Source: Candidatus Woesebacteria bacterium (GTDB lineage: Bacteria > Patescibacteriota > Microgenomatia > UBA8517). From it: DNA of 11,769 nucleotides. The notes under the pieces were generated by a model. It saw nothing but the letters and a program-made list of their open reading frames with translations. It made no database searches and was not told the DNA's origin. The number at the start of each line of letters is the position of its first letter. The first letter of the stretch is position 1. The stretch covers positions 1 to 11,769 of the forward strand of contig JAPLZT010000122.1 in NCBI GenBank assembly GCA_026394855.1, given 5' to 3'. This document shows, one piece after another, positions 6,996 to 11,769 of the stretch. The position numbers were made by a program, and so were the translations under genes.

Positions 6996-7715
6996 CTAAA
7001 TGTCAAAGTCTAGGATCAGAGGAAGATGATCGGATATTTCAATATCAGGGACTTCGAAATTTTTTATTCTTATGTCGTTTGAAATAAACACATAATCGGC
7101 ATAATACTGCCTGACAAAATTTTTCTTGCCCTTTGAATGAAATTTCCAAGTAATTTCGTTACGGGTCTTTTCAATATTGAAATCTTTAATCAAATTTCTA
7201 AATCCTGCCTTTTCAAAAAGTTTGATGCTTTTTGTGTTTGGTAATAAGTTAAAATCTCCACCAATTATTTTAGGTCCACTTTTATTTTTGAAAGGATCTA
7301 AGATTTTTTGGGATTGATTAATGCGGACAGGTGTGTCTTGCTTATTGCCAGGATGGGGGTTTCCGTGAACATTGCCCACAAAGATTGTCCGATTACCCTG
7401 TTTTATAGAAAGATGCTGCATAAAACCAATTTTATCTTTAGATTCATTAAAAATAGGAGTTTTTCTTGAAACTGATGTTTCTATGCTATTTCTCACAAAA
7501 ACCGCCTGGCCATACCAAACACCATGGGGGTAATATTTTCCACCCATATTATACTGGCCGTTATAATCAGGTAAAATTTCTGAGATTTTCGAAAATAACT
7601 CTGGAGAAATTTCCTGAAAACAAAAAACATCGGTTAAATCTACCTGTTTCCGAATAAAATCTTGAAACTTGTCCCAAATATTCCCCTGCCAACAATTTAA
7701 ATATATTATTCTCAC
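6996..7715 (-). CDS. Endonuclease/exonuclease/phosphatase-family hydrolase
   Basis: A 239-residue protein with the full metal-dependent EEP set: Asn7 (LNCWQ), Glu35 (FCFQEI, metal ligand), His117 (GNVHG), Asp154/Asn156 (GGDFN), Asp207 (YADYVF) and the C-terminal SDHLPL with Asp229-His230 as the catalytic pair. The family includes AP endonucleases, DNase I-like nucleases and phospho(di)esterases or sphingomyelinases. It lacks the landmarks that would fix it as ExoIII, and the substrate is unknown. There is no signal peptide, so it is probably cytoplasmic. GTG 7715 overlaps the TGA of the upstream Nudix gene (GTGA), so the two are translated as a coupled pair. The toxin-antitoxin promoter starts within 20 nt of its stop. 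Confidence 0.87.
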   Translation of the reverse strand: MRIIYLNCWQGNIWDKFQDFIRKQVDLTDVFCFQEISPELFSKISEILPDYNGQYNMGGKYYPHGVWYGQAVFVRNSIETSVSRKTPIFNESKDKIGFMQHLSIKQGNRTIFVGNVHGNPHPGNKQDTPVRINQSQKILDPFKNKSGPKIIGGDFNLLPNTKSIKLFEKAGFRNLIKDFNIEKTRNEITWKFHSKGKKNFVRQYYADYVFISNDIRIKNFEVPDIEISDHLPLILDFDI

Positions 7716-8212
7716 TTGTTCTTTATTATTTCCCTTGCCTTCTTAAGAAGAGTTAAATCCCTTTTTTGAATAAACCCGCCTTCATAATTTTGTGGTTTAT
7801 CATTTTTCAAAGTTTCTATTACTTCATCTAAGGTCAACCAAACTAGTTTAAAGCCTTCGCCTATCTCACTTTGTTCAAAGCAAGGTTCTCCCTTTTTAGT
7901 AACTTTACCCAAATAACAATAAGAAATTTGGGTTAAATTAAACTCAGACCGATATTCCTCTATCTTCCCAATTTCGCCTGTTATTTTCATCTCACACCCC
8001 GTTTCTTCCAAGACCTCTCTATAAAGAGCTTTTATTTTGTCTTCTCCTTCTTCAATTCCTCCACCAGGAAGCTTGTGATAATTTTCTTTTGAAACAAAAA
8101 GAATAGGAACTAAATTGTTGTTATCAAATAAAACCGCTCTTGAGGCCTGACGAAATCCAACTTTTTTGTTTTTGGGAAATGGCTTGTCTTTTATTACTTT
8201 TAATAACTTCAT
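7712..8212 (-). CDS. Nudix hydrolase
   Basis: A 166-residue single-domain Nudix protein. The Nudix box is at 51-73 (GX5EX7REVLEETGC, metal-binding Glu66, Glu69 and Glu70), preceded by the usual KLPGGG strand-loop. It probably hydrolyses a nucleoside-diphosphate derivative. Its closest look is to the MutT/general Nudix group, and the exact substrate cannot be told. It overlaps the EEP gene by GTGA, suggesting the two enzymes act on related phosphate compounds or in nucleotide clean-up. No Shine-Dalgarno precedes ATG 8212. Instead, the stop of a short proline-rich frame overlaps it (ATGA), so coupled re-initiation is possible. Confidence 0.9.
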   Translation of the reverse strand: MKLLKVIKDKPFPKNKKVGFRQASRAVLFDNNNLVPILFVSKENYHKLPGGGIEEGEDKIKALYREVLEETGCEMKITGEIGKIEEYRSEFNLTQISYCYLGKVTKKGEPCFEQSEIGEGFKLVWLTLDEVIETLKNDKPQNYEGGFIQKRDLTLLKKAREIIKNK

Positions 8213-8250
8213 TCTGGCGGAGAAGGTGGGTCTGGAAACCTGCGTCCCAT
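8209..8250 (-). CDS. Possible 13-residue proline-rich leader peptide
   Basis: ATG 8250 opens MGRRFPDPPSPPE and ends with TGA overlapping the ATG of the Nudix gene (ATGA). AAAGAGG stands 2 nt before the ATG, closer than ideal. The frame lies downstream of the predicted start from the extended -10 at 8276-8281, so it would be in the mRNA. PP pairs can stall ribosomes, so a coupling or regulatory role is conceivable. The same frame is open upstream to a TTG at 8355 (48 codons), so this may instead be the tail of a decayed gene. Confidence 0.28.
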   Translation of the reverse strand: MGRRFPDPPSPPE

Positions 8251-8275
8251 AACCTCTTTCTGCTCATACTTAGGA

Positions 8276-8281
8276 ATTATA
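8276..8281 (-). promoter_or_regulatory. Extended -10 promoter for the Nudix-EEP unit
   Basis: TTGATATAATTCC on the minus strand gives TGnTATAAT, with the same TGATATAAT core as the tRNA-Asn promoter. GAGACA (8305-8300) is a partial -35 at 18 bp and falls within the TGTCTCA/TGAGACA repeats. Predicted start is near 8269, some 57 nt before the Nudix ATG. Confidence 0.6.
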
Positions 8282-8299
8282 TCAAATCCCATGGATGAG

Positions 8300-8354
8300 T
8301 GTCTCACCTTGAGGCCGAATGAGACATTTGAGACAGTGTAAAAGGGGTGTCTCA
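8300..8354. repeat. Two mirrored TGTCTCA/TGAGACA pairs
   Basis: TGTCTCA (8300-8306), TGAGACA (8320-8326), TGAGACA (8329-8335) and TGTCTCA (8348-8354) form two inverted pairs with 13- and 12-nt gaps, arranged almost symmetrically around 8327. They lie in the 253-nt divergent gap between the Nudix gene and the DUF2199-like gene, and one copy overlaps the presumed -35 of the Nudix promoter. They could be an operator for a dimeric regulator, recombinase or transposase end sites, or decayed sequence. No family is recognised. Confidence 0.55.
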
Positions 8355-8421
8355 ATTAATGACTACGTAAATATCCTATAACAGAATTGGATATAAATAT
8401 GGAGGGGGTTGCCAATTTCTT

Positions 8422-8450
8422 TTGATAAAATATAGAAACTCTGATAATAT
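8422..8450 (+). promoter_or_regulatory. Promoter of the DUF2199-like gene
   Basis: The -35 is TTGATA (8422-8427), the spacer is 17 bp, and the -10 is TAATAT (8445-8450) with an upstream TGA giving an extended -10. Predicted +1 is near 8457, only about 9 nt before ATG 8466. No Shine-Dalgarno fits in that leader. Confidence 0.62.
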
Positions 8451-8465
8451 TCTAGTTAGATTAAT

Positions 8466-8990
8466 ATGAGACCAACTAACCCAACTCCAAGGGACGCTGT
8501 TGCTCAGTATCCTGATGAAATTGCTGAACTTTATAAAGAACAAGGACACCTTCCTGATGGTGTTAAATTAGAGGAAGGTTACTACTGCAACTGGGATAAC
8601 AAAAGATTCTTTATACATGCAAGGGCAACACTTCCTCTAAAGGATGTCCATGAGGGTATTGGTTTCGGACTTTGGGTAGAAGTAAGCAAAGAGGATTTTG
8701 ATAAATATTTAGGAGCTGAAAATGATGACAGTAAATATTTGCAGTTTGAGGCTTCTGGTAAATTAGCAAATAATTGGCCTGGTTTTGAAAATACTTTAGG
8801 CTTAAAGGCTAGAATAAAAGCAATCAACAAAGATGAGAAAGTTTATATCTGGGAGGTTTTGATTGATAAACCAACTGACCCTATTTTTGAGATTGCCTTG
8901 AAGATGCAAAGAGAGAATGTTGATCTGAGGCAAAGAATTTTAAAGTTAGTTCAGGCTTGGATGCATGATTTCGGCCCAGGAGAGTCTTAA
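8466..8990 (+). CDS. DUF2199-like protein
   Basis: A 174-residue soluble protein. The middle (residues 41-145) follows the DUF2199 pattern: a strand with FFIHARATLPL, the GFGLWVEVSKEDFDKYL block (67-81), FEASGKLANNWPGFENTLGLKARI (94-117) and a later PIFEIALKMQREN (139-151) in place of the usual HPLAxEQ segment. DUF2199 has no known activity. The classical N-terminal CxxC of the family is not present (only one Cys, 41), so this is a divergent member at best. It has its own promoter and a very short leader. The last 45 nt overlap the 3' end of the metalloprotease gene on the opposite strand. Confidence 0.75.
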   Translation: MRPTNPTPRDAVAQYPDEIAELYKEQGHLPDGVKLEEGYYCNWDNKRFFIHARATLPLKDVHEGIGFGLWVEVSKEDFDKYLGAENDDSKYLQFEASGKLANNWPGFENTLGLKARIKAINKDEKVYIWEVLIDKPTDPIFEIALKMQRENVDLRQRILKLVQAWMHDFGPGES

Positions 8991-9854
8991 TAATTCTTCA
9001 AGCTCCCCTTTCGAATAAGGACTTGTATAACCCAGGTCGTGTAGTAATGAAGGAATAAAACTATTATCGAAATTGGCTTCTTTTAGAATGGATTTAACAT
9101 CTAAAGCAAACATTGACCAGTCGGTATCGGCGATTCCTGCACCTTCTCTTAATTTTAGAAATTCGTTTAACTCTTCTCTGGAAAAATTAAAGATAAGGGA
9201 GTTCGCCAAACCCGATTTATACAAAAAATCATCCTTTTTGAAATATTCCGGAGATTTTTCAATATTATGAAAGTATTTTATTCCGAGAGCTTGTTCAATA
9301 GAATGTGACCATTCATGAACCGCAACTGATCCCAAAGAAATACTGACAAGCTGTTCACTGTTTATGGGGGTGAGTTCATTTAATATTTTTGAAAAACGTT
9401 CAACTCGCGTCTTAACTATTGTGGGACTAATAATTAAGTGAGGTCTTTCTTCATCTTTACCGGGAAAATCCATTTTGTGATATCTCAGGTCTAAATTTAT
9501 GCCTCCCCCAAAGCTAACACTCCCTACTTCAATATCAGTAGGATTTGTTAAAAGAAGCGTTGTATCAACAACATCCCTAGTTAATAAACCGCTTCCTAGA
9601 GCTTCTTGTATAAAAAGATTGACCGATTCTTCACAAATTTCGTTAAGTTTCTCTGTGAGAGGTAGGGAAATATCGGGTTCAACTAAACTTTCTGGATGTA
9701 CTTCTTCTTTGGCAATTTCCAAAACCCTGTCTTTATTAGTCAAACGGCTTTTTGTATCGAAGAGAGTTTCTCCTTTTTCATCGTTTTTATGCCAGAGATT
9801 TTCGTCTAAAACCCTAGCTAAAATTCTTAAACCAGTGTCCTTTAAATTAACCAC
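8946..9854 (-). CDS. Putative zinc metalloprotease (HEXXH), unknown family
   Basis: About 302 residues from GTG 9854. The key motif is VAVHEWSHSIEQALG, giving HEXXH with His180, Glu181 and His184. A third zinc ligand is not certain. Glu237 (REGAGIAD), 53 residues on, is a candidate in gluzincin style. There is no signal peptide or membrane helix, so it is probably cytoplasmic. I do not recognise the family, and the N-terminal 150 residues show no known motif. The frame is open upstream to an ATG at 9938, but that start would overlap the divergent gene by 60 nt. A TATAAT at 9867-9862 places transcription near 9855, so GTG 9854 (or TTG 9857) with a leaderless mRNA is preferred. The 3' end overlaps the DUF2199-like gene. 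Confidence 0.66.
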   Translation of the reverse strand: MVNLKDTGLRILARVLDENLWHKNDEKGETLFDTKSRLTNKDRVLEIAKEEVHPESLVEPDISLPLTEKLNEICEESVNLFIQEALGSGLLTRDVVDTTLLLTNPTDIEVGSVSFGGGINLDLRYHKMDFPGKDEERPHLIISPTIVKTRVERFSKILNELTPINSEQLVSISLGSVAVHEWSHSIEQALGIKYFHNIEKSPEYFKKDDFLYKSGLANSLIFNFSREELNEFLKLREGAGIADTDWSMFALDVKSILKEANFDNSFIPSLLHDLGYTSPYSKGELEELLRLSWAEIMHPSLN

Positions 9855-9861
9855 CAAACAG

Positions 9862-9869
9862 ATTATAAT
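9862..9869. promoter_or_regulatory. Symmetric bidirectional -10 element (ATTATAAT)
   Basis: The octamer contains TATAAT on both strands (9864-9869 plus, 9867-9862 minus). Plus-strand transcription would start near 9876, 3 nt before ATG 9879. Minus-strand transcription would start near 9855, at GTG 9854 or TTG 9857. No clear -35 is seen on either side (TTTAAA 9841-9846 is the best plus-strand candidate). Shared symmetric -10 sequences are a known cause of divergent bacterial transcription. Confidence 0.6.
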
Positions 9870-9878
9870 ACATTTATT

Positions 9879-10103
9879 ATGGCTATAGGAGTATCTGGGG
9901 GTAACGATTTGGGAACTCCACCTGAAGTTCAATTCCAAGAAGCGGCTCGAATGGGAAACGAGGTTTTGATAGTGGCCAACGATAGATTTGGTTTGAAAAT
10001 TGATGGAAAGTTGCCAACAATACCTTTTCTTGATCCAGGCAGGTTTTCCCCGGAATATACTTCTGGACTACAAGCCGTTGAACATGCAAGTAATGGGGGC
10101 TAG
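9879..10103 (+). CDS. Unknown protein, probable N-terminal part of a frameshifted gene
   Basis: 74 codons from ATG 9879, which lies 3 nt downstream of the predicted transcription start. The product (MAIGVSGGNDLGTPPEVQFQ...) has no motif I recognise, no membrane segment and no signal peptide. The frame ends in AAT GGG GGC TAG, directly after a run of five G (10095-10099). Removing one G continues smoothly into the frame of the next entry, giving a 161-residue protein. So this may be one gene broken by a G insertion or a sequencing error, or two overlapping genes. It diverges from the metalloprotease over a shared -10, which hints at a functional pair but proves nothing. Confidence 0.5.
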   Translation: MAIGVSGGNDLGTPPEVQFQEAARMGNEVLIVANDRFGLKIDGKLPTIPFLDPGRFSPEYTSGLQAVEHASNGG

Positions 10104-10365
10104 GCCTCGTTCGGGATCTCAAATGGTAGAAACCGTTGAAAGTCTTGAGGAAATTGGTCAACTTCTTAACAATTGTGGTAGATTTGTGTCTTCAGAAAAC
10201 GACAGGCACCCAAAAATACTAGCAGAGGTGGCAAGGGAAGTGGCTAAAAAAAGTAATGTGCAAATAGAAGACGATAAATTAATAGTTTGGGCAAAAGATT
10301 GTATTGCAAAATCTCAGGCCAGAATTAATACCAAAGTTAGACAAATTAAGGATTATCTTCGATAA
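10093..10365 (+). CDS. Unknown protein, probable C-terminal part of the frameshifted gene
   Basis: Ninety residues from ATG 10093 (93 from ATG 10084; the frame opens further up, to an ATG at 10000). It is helix-rich and charged (MVETVESLEEIGQLLNN, then PKILAEVAREVAKKS and a KSQARINTKVRQIKDYL end) with no recognisable domain. The region upstream of 10093 in this frame duplicates DNA that the 9879 frame reads more convincingly, which favours a single 161-residue gene split at the G5 run. If independent, it would overlap the first frame by 11 nt and be translationally coupled, but no Shine-Dalgarno is visible. Confidence 0.5.
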   Translation: MGARPRSGSQMVETVESLEEIGQLLNNCGRFVSSENDRHPKILAEVAREVAKKSNVQIEDDKLIVWAKDCIAKSQARINTKVRQIKDYLR

Positions 10366-10371
10366 AGACCC

Positions 10372-10403
10372 AAGTCTATCAAGGTAATATTGGGGCTAGA
10401 CTT
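10372..10403. repeat. Inverted repeat before the serine recombinase gene
   Basis: AAGTCTA (10372-10378) and TAGACTT (10397-10403) flank 18 nt. There is no U-tract, so it is a poor terminator. It sits 30 nt upstream of the recombinase start, a position where large serine recombinases often have an attachment site, but no second att copy is visible in the window. Confidence 0.35.
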
Positions 10404-10432
10404 CACCCACCCCTGCAGTACCATCCCCCTCA

Positions 10433-11404
10433 ATGGAAACAACTATACCCCAAGAGCAGCCTATAAGTTATTGTCTCTATGCCCGAAAATCTTCCGAAAG
10501 TGACGAAAAACAAGCGATGTCGATTGACTCTCAAATCAAGGAAATGCAGAGACTTGCCCAAAGAGAAGGTTTAGCTGTTAAAGAAATTCGAGAAGAAAGT
10601 CACTCAGCAAAATTATCAGGGCAACGGCCGGTATTTAACCAGCTCCTAATCGATATTGAGCAGGGAGAGTTTGGAGGCATTCTCACTTGGGCACCAGACA
10701 GGTTGAGCAGAAATGCGGGAGATCTTGGAAAACTAGTTGATTTGATGGATCAGGAAAAATTACATCAGATCAAAACTTACTCTCAAACATTCTCAAACAA
10801 TCCAAATGAAAAGTTCCTCCTGATGATCCTTTGCTCCCAAGCTAAGTTAGAAAACGATAACCGAGGCATAAATGTTAAACGAGGCTTGAGAGCTAAATGT
10901 GAAATGGGTTGGCGGCCGGGAGTTGCTCCAATAGGGTACAAAAACATTTTAACAAACAATAGAATTAGTCAAATTGTTCTTGATGAGGAGCGTGCACCGA
11001 TTATTAAACAGATGTTTGAGCGAGTTGCTGAAAAAGGACATTCGGGGAGAACGATTATAAAATGGCTGGATAGGATTGGATTCAGAACAAAGAACGATAA
11101 GCCCCTTGCGCGAAGCAAAGTTTACTCCACTCTTAATAATTCCTTCTACTATGGCCCCTTTGAATTTAACGGGGTGTGGTACAAAGGGAACCATCCAGCG
11201 ATTGTAACAAAAGCGATCTTTGATAAAGTTCAACAACAACTTTCTATACCACCAAAAGAGTGGCACAAAAAAGTGTTTCCATTTAAAGTACTGTGTACTT
11301 GCGGATCCTGTGGAGGAGGAGTAACTGCTGAGGAAAAGTATAAAAAACTCAAATATGGCTTCTACATTTACTTAAGGCCGGGACTTCAGAAGAACGGCAA
11401 TTGA
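10433..11404 (+). CDS. Large serine recombinase, C-terminally truncated
   Basis: 323 residues. The resolvase catalytic domain (about 11-150) is intact: YARKSS with nucleophile Ser20, the SIDSQ segment (30-34), and APDRLSRN with Arg90/Arg93. The Recombinase DNA-binding domain (about 158-270) begins GWRPGVAPIGYKN and includes RSKVYSTLNNSFYYG. The zinc ribbon begins with CTCGSCGGGV (Cys288, 290, 293) but breaks off: after KYGFYIY the frame runs into LRPGLQKNGN and stops. The second half of the zinc ribbon and the coiled coil are missing, and the normal tail follows in another frame (next entry). Full-length members are usually around 500 residues, so it is probably inactive in integration, though the catalytic domain could still fold. 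No Shine-Dalgarno precedes ATG 10433. Confidence 0.86.
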   Translation: METTIPQEQPISYCLYARKSSESDEKQAMSIDSQIKEMQRLAQREGLAVKEIREESHSAKLSGQRPVFNQLLIDIEQGEFGGILTWAPDRLSRNAGDLGKLVDLMDQEKLHQIKTYSQTFSNNPNEKFLLMILCSQAKLENDNRGINVKRGLRAKCEMGWRPGVAPIGYKNILTNNRISQIVLDEERAPIIKQMFERVAEKGHSGRTIIKWLDRIGFRTKNDKPLARSKVYSTLNNSFYYGPFEFNGVWYKGNHPAIVTKAIFDKVQQQLSIPPKEWHKKVFPFKVLCTCGSCGGGVTAEEKYKKLKYGFYIYLRPGLQKNGN

Positions 11405-11463
11405 TTCTCTCGGCTATCAAGACCAAATTCATCCTCACCCACAGGGAACTGAGAATAAAGTAA
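11371..11463 (+). pseudogene. Out-of-frame C-terminal remnant of the serine recombinase
   Basis: In the frame 2 nt off the recombinase, 30 codons read LKAGTSEERQLILSAIKTKF followed by ILTHRELRIK and TAA. This resembles the usual end of such recombinases (GT.EE+R.I..AI...F.L..+.L.I). It overlaps the last codons of the truncated frame. An internal deletion of the second zinc-ribbon half and coiled coil, with a frame change near 11365-11372, explains both pieces. Confidence 0.6.
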
Positions 11464-11497
11464 CCTCTCCAGTATTTCTTACAGGATATATAAATTC

Positions 11498-11620
11498 AGG
11501 CTATTTTTGGACTTGTTTAGTGACTTTTAGAAGGAAATCAAGAGAAAAATGGGATTTTACAACTAATATGATTTTTAACTACTCCAGGATATAAATCTGA
11601 AAAATGTCCAAAACAAGCCT
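11498..11620. repeat. Imperfect inverted repeats in the non-coding gap, possible small element
   Basis: AGGCTATTTTTGGAC (11498-11512) and GTCCAAAACAAGCCT (11606-11620) match at 13 of 15 positions as inverted copies, 93 nt apart. A second, direct similarity (CAGGATATATAAATTCAG at 11482, CAGGATATAAATCTG at 11585) is present. The region 11464-11686 holds no convincing gene. A MITE-like remnant or the ends of a lost element are possible, but no target-site duplication is evident. Confidence 0.4.
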
Positions 11621-11686
11621 ATTTAGCAAGCACTATTGGGCTTTTCTGCTATAGCCTGTGGGTCAGATAGAACTATCAGACTTCAG

Positions 11687-11769
11687 CGGTGAGGGGGGGA
11701 TTCGAACCCCCGATGACTATTTCAGCCATGCACGATTTCCAATCGTGTCGATTCAACCACTCTCGCACC
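11687..11769 (-). tRNA. tRNA-Ser (anticodon GGA), 5' end beyond the window
   Basis: The minus strand gives the last two acceptor bases (GG) and T8-G9, then a D arm CGA...TCG with GAGTGGTTGAA loop, an anticodon arm CACGA-TTGGAAA-TCGTG (anticodon GGA), a long class II variable arm, a T arm GGGGG-TTCGAAT-CCCCC and 3' acceptor CCTCACC with discriminator G (11687). The first five bases (expected GGTGA) lie past 11769. CCA is not encoded. The long variable arm and G73 confirm serine identity. Confidence 0.94.

Noticed and set aside
8300..8354. Possible CRISPR-like array from the four heptamers
   Set aside because: The units are 7 nt, in mixed orientation and irregularly spaced. No cas gene is present.
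9499..9888. 129-codon plus-strand frame
   Set aside because: It is antisense to the HEXXH protein gene, with Ser/Leu-rich shadow composition and no promoter or Shine-Dalgarno.
9855..9938. Longer start (ATG 9938) for the metalloprotease
   Set aside because: It would overlap the divergent gene by 60 nt and lie upstream of the predicted transcription start. GTG 9854 fits the promoter.
10949..11266. 105-codon minus-strand frame
   Set aside because: It is antisense to the recombinase domain, with no independent support.

Overview
The window comes from an AT-rich bacterial genome that reads with the standard code (TGA is used as stop in several genes). Small compact genes, tRNA genes without encoded CCA, a tRNA split by a group I intron, few Shine-Dalgarno sequences, and several promoters placed almost on the start codon suggest a Candidate Phyla Radiation (Patescibacteria) lineage, perhaps Microgenomates. 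That placement is an inference. The sequence contains no rRNA or ribosomal-protein gene to test it.

Layout. 1-414: an IS200/IS605-like terminal hairpin, a fragmentary minus-strand reading frame and a rho-independent terminator. 415-1554 (+): a GlsB/YeaQ-type small membrane protein and a membrane-anchored SGNH hydrolase. 1585-1898 (-): tRNA-Asn(GUU) interrupted inside the anticodon by a 242-nt group I intron, with an extended -10 promoter. 1936-3144 (-): a Nudix-GNAT fusion followed 9 nt later by a small SET-domain protein. 3195-3566 (+): a small multi-pass membrane protein whose 3' end overlaps rpoD.

3531-6945 (-) is the core block. A Phd/YefM antitoxin, a RelE/ParE toxin, dnaG (primase) and rpoD (primary sigma factor) follow each other on one strand with gaps of 23 nt or less or with overlaps. 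The toxin-antitoxin promoter is clear (TTGACT-17-TACAAT) and carries two TGTACA boxes 12 bp apart. This raises the possibility that the toxin-antitoxin promoter also feeds dnaG-rpoD. 6996-8212 (-): a Nudix hydrolase and an endonuclease/exonuclease/phosphatase-fold enzyme joined by a GTGA overlap. Upstream of them lie a paired TGTCTCA/TGAGACA repeat and a short proline-rich reading frame.

8466-11463 looks accessory. It holds a DUF2199-like protein, an HEXXH putative metalloprotease that diverges from an unknown gene over a symmetric -10 element (ATTATAAT), a likely frameshift at a G5 run in that unknown gene, and a serine recombinase with an intact catalytic domain and a broken C-terminus. The tail of the recombinase survives in another frame. 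11464-11686 is non-coding with a pair of long imperfect inverted repeats. The window ends inside tRNA-Ser(GGA) (-). The strongest unusual points are the tRNA-Asn intron, the toxin-antitoxin/dnaG/rpoD linkage with its operator, and the symmetric promoter serving two near-leaderless genes.
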